The translations under genes and the position numbers were made by a program. The notes under the pieces are model-generated. The model searched no databases, was not told the DNA's origin, and was given only the letters and a program-made list of their open reading frames with translations. Shown one piece after another: positions 14,163 through 18,668 of a stretch of DNA of 18,668 nt (the stretch's first letter is position 1; each line of letters begins with the position of its first letter). This DNA is from Prevotella sp. (GTDB lineage: Bacteria; Bacteroidota; Bacteroidia; Bacteroidales; Bacteroidaceae): positions 1 to 18,668 of the forward strand of contig JAEEZP010000058.1 of the NCBI GenBank assembly GCA_016291915.1. The letters are read 5' to 3'.

Positions 14163-15755
14163 TTAGTAATACACGCCCACGGAAACACCTACCTGGTATT
14201 TTTCCAGTTTGTTGTTTGTCTTGAGGTAATCGCCATAGACGCGTGCGAACCAGTTGTTCGTCTGTCCCTTGATGGTGATAGGATGCTGGTACTCAGCCTG
14301 CAGATGACCCATGAAACGGATCTTTGCCCGATAGTAGTCCATGTCAGGAAGCAGCACGTTGGTGGCATAGGCCGTCGTCTCATCGGCTAAGGTGAGGGTG
14401 GTCTTGCTGGCCTTGTGGCAGCCGCCTCTGGCAATCAGTCCTTCTAACCACAGGTGAGAACCGAAGAGTTTTCCACCTTCCAGATAGAAGCGATGTGTCT
14501 GATATCTCAGTTCTGAGGTGTTCAGCAGATGCTTGTTTGTCACCGTCTGGCGGTCGTATCCGTAGCCTACATACGAGCGGATGCAGTCATCCTTCTTCTG
14601 TGAACGGCGCACATGTACGCTGAAGCTCTTTATCTTCATCTGATAACGTTTCTTATAGGTGAACGTGGTGTTCCACACCTGTGAGGTGTATCCGGTCACC
14701 TCGTCGATGGTGGTGATACGTTCCTGACGGTATTCATCGGCATATCCACGGGTGCAGTCGTAGGAGATGTCTGCGGTGTAGATGCTCTTCTCGGTGTCTT
14801 CCGACTGATGGGCGGCCATTCCCCATTTGCTATAGACGAAGACGCCCGGCTGATACTTGTTGGTGCCATAGACATTCTCCTTGCCGCGATCAAACGAGTA
14901 GGTGAGGATTGTCTTATCTTTGCCATCGGTTCCCTTATAAGCGCTGAGGCTCACTTCACCACCAAACTCATGGTTTACGTACTCACGCATATAACCGTTG
15001 TAGCCGCCGATGGTTCCGGAGGCATTCTCCAATCCGGTCATCACGTAGTACATCAGGTTGGGATCGGTCTGAACGGTAGTCATTCCGGGAATCTTCTCCT
15101 TCCTGCGGTCGTAATGGGCAGCCAGTCCCAAACCACTTTTCATACCTTTAGGATCTGGAGAGAAGGAATAGACGATAGAGGGGGTGATACGGTAATCTGC
15201 GAGATTAACTCTTGAGCGTGGGTCACGCAGACGGGATAAGTCACCCACTTGATAGTCGAGGGCAACACCGTAGTTGAAGTGTCCCAACTGTACGGATGAC
15301 AGTTTTGCCTGCAGTGTGATATTCTGATGGTCGTATTTGCCGAAGACACTGCTACCTGAGATATAAGGATTGCTGTTATAGGTACGCAGCACATCACTCC
15401 AGGCTCTGTTTTGTGTCCTTCCCATGTTAAAGTCAAAACTTCCGTAGCCATAGAGATATTTACCTATCTGCTGATAGCGTTCGGTGAAGAATCGCAATTG
15501 ATTCACCATATCTCCCTCCTGCACACGATGATAGTCACCGTCTTGATGGGAATAGTCGAAATAGGCTACACCCCTGTTGGCGGTACTGTCAAACTTCTCG
15601 ATGTCGAGTGACATACCGGCGGCATTCTGTGTCATTCGCCACGGTTGTGTCTCATCCATCAGCTTATAACGTTCACGTGTTACGATGTTCTTTTCTTGCG
15701 CCATGACGTTGAAGAAAGAACTGACTAATAGTATTGAAAGAAATAATTTTTTCAT
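14163..15755 (-). CDS. DUF6850-type outer-membrane beta-barrel protein
   Basis: 530 residues from ATG 15755. An in-frame TTG lies 8 codons upstream, but the ATG begins a clean signal peptide (MKKLFLSILLVSSFFNVMAQ). The mature protein has alternating polar/aromatic strands with tight turns across its length (KYLYGYGSFDFNMG, HFNYGVALDYQVGDLSRL, LWLEGLIARGG) and ends with strand-like YQVGVSVGVYY, whose terminal Tyr is typical of BAM-assembled barrels. I recognise the overall pattern as the DUF6850 family of outer-membrane barrels, function unknown. It is the last gene of a closely spaced group: 29 bases separate it from the DUF4876-type lipoprotein gene. A role with the TonB receptor in uptake or surface binding is inferred from context only. 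Confidence 0.5.
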   Translation of the reverse strand: MKKLFLSILLVSSFFNVMAQEKNIVTRERYKLMDETQPWRMTQNAAGMSLDIEKFDSTANRGVAYFDYSHQDGDYHRVQEGDMVNQLRFFTERYQQIGKYLYGYGSFDFNMGRTQNRAWSDVLRTYNSNPYISGSSVFGKYDHQNITLQAKLSSVQLGHFNYGVALDYQVGDLSRLRDPRSRVNLADYRITPSIVYSFSPDPKGMKSGLGLAAHYDRRKEKIPGMTTVQTDPNLMYYVMTGLENASGTIGGYNGYMREYVNHEFGGEVSLSAYKGTDGKDKTILTYSFDRGKENVYGTNKYQPGVFVYSKWGMAAHQSEDTEKSIYTADISYDCTRGYADEYRQERITTIDEVTGYTSQVWNTTFTYKKRYQMKIKSFSVHVRRSQKKDDCIRSYVGYGYDRQTVTNKHLLNTSELRYQTHRFYLEGGKLFGSHLWLEGLIARGGCHKASKTTLTLADETTAYATNVLLPDMDYYRAKIRFMGHLQAEYQHPITIKGQTNNWFARVYGDYLKTNNKLEKYQVGVSVGVYY

Positions 15756-15784
15756 TGGATGATGGTTCTTGATGTTCAACGTAT

Positions 15785-17020
15785 TTATTTAAATTCTCTG
15801 GGCGCAATGTCCGATGAAATGGCGAAATCTGTCAGACTGTTGTTTGTATCTGAGAGGATATGTCTGCCGTCTTCGGTGGTGGAGAGTATCTTGCGGTACA
15901 TCACCTCGCCGTTGTAACCGCTGGCGGCATTGATATAAGCATAGCCGGCATCGATATAGTCGTACAGACGTTTCAGATTAGCATCCACACCCGTTTGGGA
16001 GGCATTCTTTAAGACATCCACACCATCCACGATATATTTGGTGGGAAGCTTCATCCATTTGTTTCCACTGGTCTTACCATAATTATAAACCAACTCCCAT
16101 GTGCTCACATCTTCATCAGTCTCGAAGATGACGATTCCACCAGGACCTCCCTGTGAAAGATTCATGTTGGAAATGGTAGAGAAAGCAGTATAGATCAGTT
16201 CGAGAGCGGGAACATCGGGGTTGTTCGTTGTCTTACCCTGCTGGTCCTTGGCCTCGAAATCAGCATCTGACAGGTTGTACTCGAAAGCATTCATGGCTGT
16301 CTGAGTATGGTCGATGGCACTGTTCGTGATGATGATCGACTGGCCCGGAGCCACCATATACGGTTTGTCGGTAGGAATGCGGAATATCTGTTTCATGAAA
16401 ATGGTGTCGGGCACTAATCCCAAAGTGTATGCCGGTGAGCTATTGGTCTCTATCAATCCGAGGTATAATCCTGCAATATCCACGGTTTCATCGGAGTTAT
16501 TATACAGTTCGATATATCTTCCGGCCAGGTAGTTCTTATTCTTGCTGTCCTTGCTTCCTGCGGAGTAGATCTTACTGATGAGGATTGACTGGTCGACAGA
16601 GATATTCATGTCGATGGCAAGTGGGGTGGTAACATCTTCTTTCAGTAGTTGTGAACTCACACTTCCGGCAACGGTATATTTGTGATTTTGCACCATTTCA
16701 CCGGTGATTTGTGAATATTCGTCGGGTGTCATCTTCCATGCCACTGACACGTCGTACACATCGGGCACGATATTCTCGAAGGTTGCGATGCCGTTGGCAT
16801 CAGTAGTAGCCTGCAATGTCTGTGAACTGGAAGTGATGGTTACTGTCTTGTTGGCCACGTCGGCAGCAGTAAAGCCCTGGGGCATCTGCACCTGGTATTT
16901 CACGCTGATGGCTTCTGTGGCTCCATCGAAGTCGACACATGATGCGAGCAGCAATACGGTGAGGCACGCTGTCAGTGTCCATCCGATTTTTCTTATGCTA
17001 TGATTGTTGTTTGATCTCAT
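15785..17020 (-). CDS. DUF4876-type lipoprotein
   Basis: 411 residues. Lipoprotein signal with lipobox LASC (25-28), lipidated Cys28. Residues about 38-96 look like an Ig-like or carboxypeptidase-regulatory-like domain (ISVKYQVQMPQGF, VTITSSSQTLQATTDANG, DVYDVSVAW). Residues about 145 on resemble a lamin-tail-like beta domain (LISKIY, then YIELYNNSDETVDIAGLYLG). This layout is what I associate with DUF4876, which occurs beside TonB-dependent receptors in Bacteroidota. Spacing is 30 bases from the receptor stop upstream and 29 bases to the barrel gene downstream, indicating one operon. It is probably anchored to the outer membrane next to the receptor. The ligand is unknown. Confidence 0.5.
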   Translation of the reverse strand: MRSNNNHSIRKIGWTLTACLTVLLLASCVDFDGATEAISVKYQVQMPQGFTAADVANKTVTITSSSQTLQATTDANGIATFENIVPDVYDVSVAWKMTPDEYSQITGEMVQNHKYTVAGSVSSQLLKEDVTTPLAIDMNISVDQSILISKIYSAGSKDSKNKNYLAGRYIELYNNSDETVDIAGLYLGLIETNSSPAYTLGLVPDTIFMKQIFRIPTDKPYMVAPGQSIIITNSAIDHTQTAMNAFEYNLSDADFEAKDQQGKTTNNPDVPALELIYTAFSTISNMNLSQGGPGGIVIFETDEDVSTWELVYNYGKTSGNKWMKLPTKYIVDGVDVLKNASQTGVDANLKRLYDYIDAGYAYINAASGYNGEVMYRKILSTTEDGRHILSDTNNSLTDFAISSDIAPREFK

Positions 17021-17050
17021 AATGCTAATTCTTTATGGGTGTATGACCAA

Positions 17051-18668
17051 TTATAAGTTGAAGAACAATTCTACGCCGAAGGAGAAGGTTCCGGTATTTC
17101 GCTGTGACAGGGTCTTACTGGTGCTGCTCGACAGGAACGGCTCATAGAACATCACATTATTGGCATAGAATGACATACCGGCCGACTTACTGAATTCCTT
17201 GGTGAGTCGTGCGGAGATATTCCAGGTGACAGGGTTCTTGGTAGGAACATTATCACGCGGGTTGATCTCTTGGGCGGCAATGGAGACACTCTGTATGCCT
17301 TCAGGTGCTGCTTCATAATACTTGCCGTCAACGCCGATATAACCATTCAACATATTACTTGTCAGAGTGTTGTAGTTCAGGTCAGTGGTGATCCATCCGA
17401 TAGGACTCTTTGGGGCGATATAACTGAGGTTGGAGTTGTGCCAGATCACCTGTCCGGTGAGGGATGCTACCATTCTCAGTGCCGGGATATTGGTAACCGC
17501 ACGCAGGGTATTGACGAATCTACGGTAACGGCTATAGTCCAGCTCCGAAGGATATACCACCTTAAATGGCGCTGTGCCATACTGACTGTATGAGGTGGGG
17601 TTGTTAACCGGGTTGTTAGAGTTGAGATTCTTCGAATAGTTCTTGCTCTCTTGCCAAGCACCGGAGAGATACAGGGAGGTGTTGATGGGCTTGATCTTTC
17701 CGAGGTCGAAGTCAAACTCCAATCCTTTGTTGACGCTTACATCGGTATTGCCCACCATGCCTTTTGTCGTCCACATGGTGGTGGAATATGCCGGGTTGTT
17801 ATAGTCGATGGTCGTAGCCTGCCCCGGGGTGATGATCAGTCCCTGTGCTTCTGTGAAGCGGTTCACTTGATAGGTGACATAATCGGTCAGTGCTCCGAAG
17901 CCATTGGGTGTCTTGTCGCGGTATGCAATCACGGTCAGTTTCCTGTTTCCCGGCAGTTTGATGTCAGCGCCCACCTCAATCTTGGTGTTTGTAGCATTCT
18001 TAAGATTCTTGGAATATTCCACATTATACACATAGGTATAGTAGTTAAGCAACTGTGCCGCAGCATCGTTCTGTGGCATATAGTTCGCGGCAACCACATC
18101 AGAATAATGCTTGTCGGGATACAGATAGGTAAGTCCCGGAGTCTTGGAGTTCATACCGATACCCCCGCGCAGACTCAGCCAGTCGGTTACCTCGAGGGTA
18201 ACGTTCAGACGGGGTGAGAAAGCAAAGGTACGAATGTCATCAAACGGCTGCATGGCTGTGAAGCGCGCTCCCAACTGAACGCGTAAGTTCCTCTTCTTGA
18301 AATAGTTCCAGGTGAAGTTATCCTCTGCAAAGGCTGCTATCTGATGCAGTCCCGGTACATCTGAGAAAGCGCGTGGGCGACCGCCGCTGTTAGGGCGTAA
18401 CGGATGACGCTCATCCTCATTGTAATATCCCTTACCGCTGTTGTTATCGTATTTATAATCAACTCCTACCTTATAACGCTGGGTGGTCTTTCCATACTTG
18501 AAGTAGAAGGAATTGTTGATCTTGGCATAGATGTTCATCATCCTACTCTCAGAGATTCCTGTGGCTCGGTAAGAACTGCTCTCCCAAGGAATATTGTAGT
18601 ATCCCGTCTCCATGGCGGTGACGATAGGGACCAGTCCGCTGCTCGTGCCTACAAACGAGCGGTTCCTA
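17051..18668 (-). CDS. TonB-dependent receptor, C-terminal part (5' end beyond window)
   Basis: The frame is open through the right edge. Upstream of the first Met in the window (18613) the coding continues (NPSFVGTSSGLVPIVTA), so that Met is internal. About 539 residues are visible, all beta-barrel: YAKINNSFYFKYGKTTQRYK, LRVQLGARFTAMQPFDDIRT, FAFSPRLNVTLEVTDWLSLR, GLEFDFDLGKIKPINTSLYL, ending GTFSFGVELFFNL. LRVQLGARF followed by FSPRLNVTLEV is the strand pair usual in TonB receptors. The plug, any carboxypeptidase-like N-terminal domain, the TonB box and the promoter are outside the window, so the substrate cannot be assigned. No SusD-like gene follows; instead a DUF4876-type lipoprotein begins after 30 bases, arguing against a classic glycan SusCD pair and for another ligand such as a metal complex or peptide. 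Confidence 0.5.
   Translation of the reverse strand, partial: RNRSFVGTSSGLVPIVTAMETGYYNIPWESSSYRATGISESRMMNIYAKINNSFYFKYGKTTQRYKVGVDYKYDNNSGKGYYNEDERHPLRPNSGGRPRAFSDVPGLHQIAAFAEDNFTWNYFKKRNLRVQLGARFTAMQPFDDIRTFAFSPRLNVTLEVTDWLSLRGGIGMNSKTPGLTYLYPDKHYSDVVAANYMPQNDAAAQLLNYYTYVYNVEYSKNLKNATNTKIEVGADIKLPGNRKLTVIAYRDKTPNGFGALTDYVTYQVNRFTEAQGLIITPGQATTIDYNNPAYSTTMWTTKGMVGNTDVSVNKGLEFDFDLGKIKPINTSLYLSGAWQESKNYSKNLNSNNPVNNPTSYSQYGTAPFKVVYPSELDYSRYRRFVNTLRAVTNIPALRMVASLTGQVIWHNSNLSYIAPKSPIGWITTDLNYNTLTSNMLNGYIGVDGKYYEAAPEGIQSVSIAAQEINPRDNVPTKNPVTWNISARLTKEFSKSAGMSFYANNVMFYEPFLSSSTSKTLSQRNTGTFSFGVELFFNL

Noticed and set aside
14150..14170. Bidirectional terminator between the convergent LOG and DUF6850-type genes
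   Set aside because: Only 5 bases separate the stops and I see no hairpin with T-run.
15756..15779. TTG start eight codons before the DUF6850-type ATG
   Set aside because: The ATG at 15755 starts a clean signal peptide; the extension NIKNHHP adds nothing.
17651..18217. Plus-strand open frame of 188 codons
   Set aside because: Antisense to the TonB receptor barrel; no recognisable protein features.
18611..18613. ATG as start of the TonB receptor
   Set aside because: The frame stays open upstream to the window edge and lacks plug and signal peptide, so this Met is internal.

Overview
The window looks like a chromosomal segment of a Bacteroidota species, most likely Prevotella or a close relative. 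The evidence is Bacteroidota-type promoters (-7 box TAnnTTTG) rather than sigma70 boxes, a type IX secretion (T9SS) sorting domain, a Prevotella-style YDLQG...KGLFIRDG protein tail, a TonB receptor/DUF4876/DUF6850 operon, and weak Shine-Dalgarno sequences. I see no tRNA, rRNA, CRISPR array, transposase or integrase. Family names come from recognising sequence patterns, not from a database search.

Positions 1-10027 (all minus strand) hold the most interesting part. Reading 5' to 3' on the minus strand, a membrane-anchored TPR/coiled-coil/HTH regulator (10027-8306) is followed by a gap with a good promoter and a tandem 11-bp repeat just upstream of it (8184-8254). Next come a small secreted DUF3244-like protein (8157-7798), an unrecognised lipoprotein (7703-6573), an FKBP-like lipoprotein (6563-5931), a decayed second DUF3244-like fragment (5947-5777), a 137-residue secreted protein carrying one YD (RHS-type) motif plus a T9SS sorting domain (5764-5351), and, 5 bases later, a giant secreted RHS protein. 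That protein (5345 to beyond the left edge, at least 1781 residues) has an SpvB-like N-terminus, seven FG-GAP/VCBS repeats, a TcdB-middle-like region, YD repeats and an RHS core. Its variable C-terminus, and any immunity gene, lie outside the window. My interpretation is a surface or secreted RHS/Tc-like polymorphic system with its own envelope accessory proteins and a local transmembrane regulator; this is inference.

Positions 10053-14157: a DEAD-box RNA helicase of the DeaD/DbpA type (minus, probable TTG start) lies just upstream of the regulator gene. From a 150-bp divergent promoter region, the plus strand carries a secreted carbohydrate-binding-module + GH26 beta-mannanase-type glycosidase and, 28 bases later, a LOG-family nucleotide phosphoribohydrolase.

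Positions 14163-18668 (minus strand): the 3' part of a TonB-dependent outer-membrane receptor (truncated by the right edge), a DUF4876-type lipoprotein and a DUF6850-type outer-membrane beta-barrel are closely spaced and probably form one operon. It converges on the LOG gene with only 5 bases between stop codons. No gene-free stretch exceeds 300 bases; the longest is about 150. [Form note: the answer gave no confidence values; every 0.5 in features is a placeholder required by the schema, not an estimate.]
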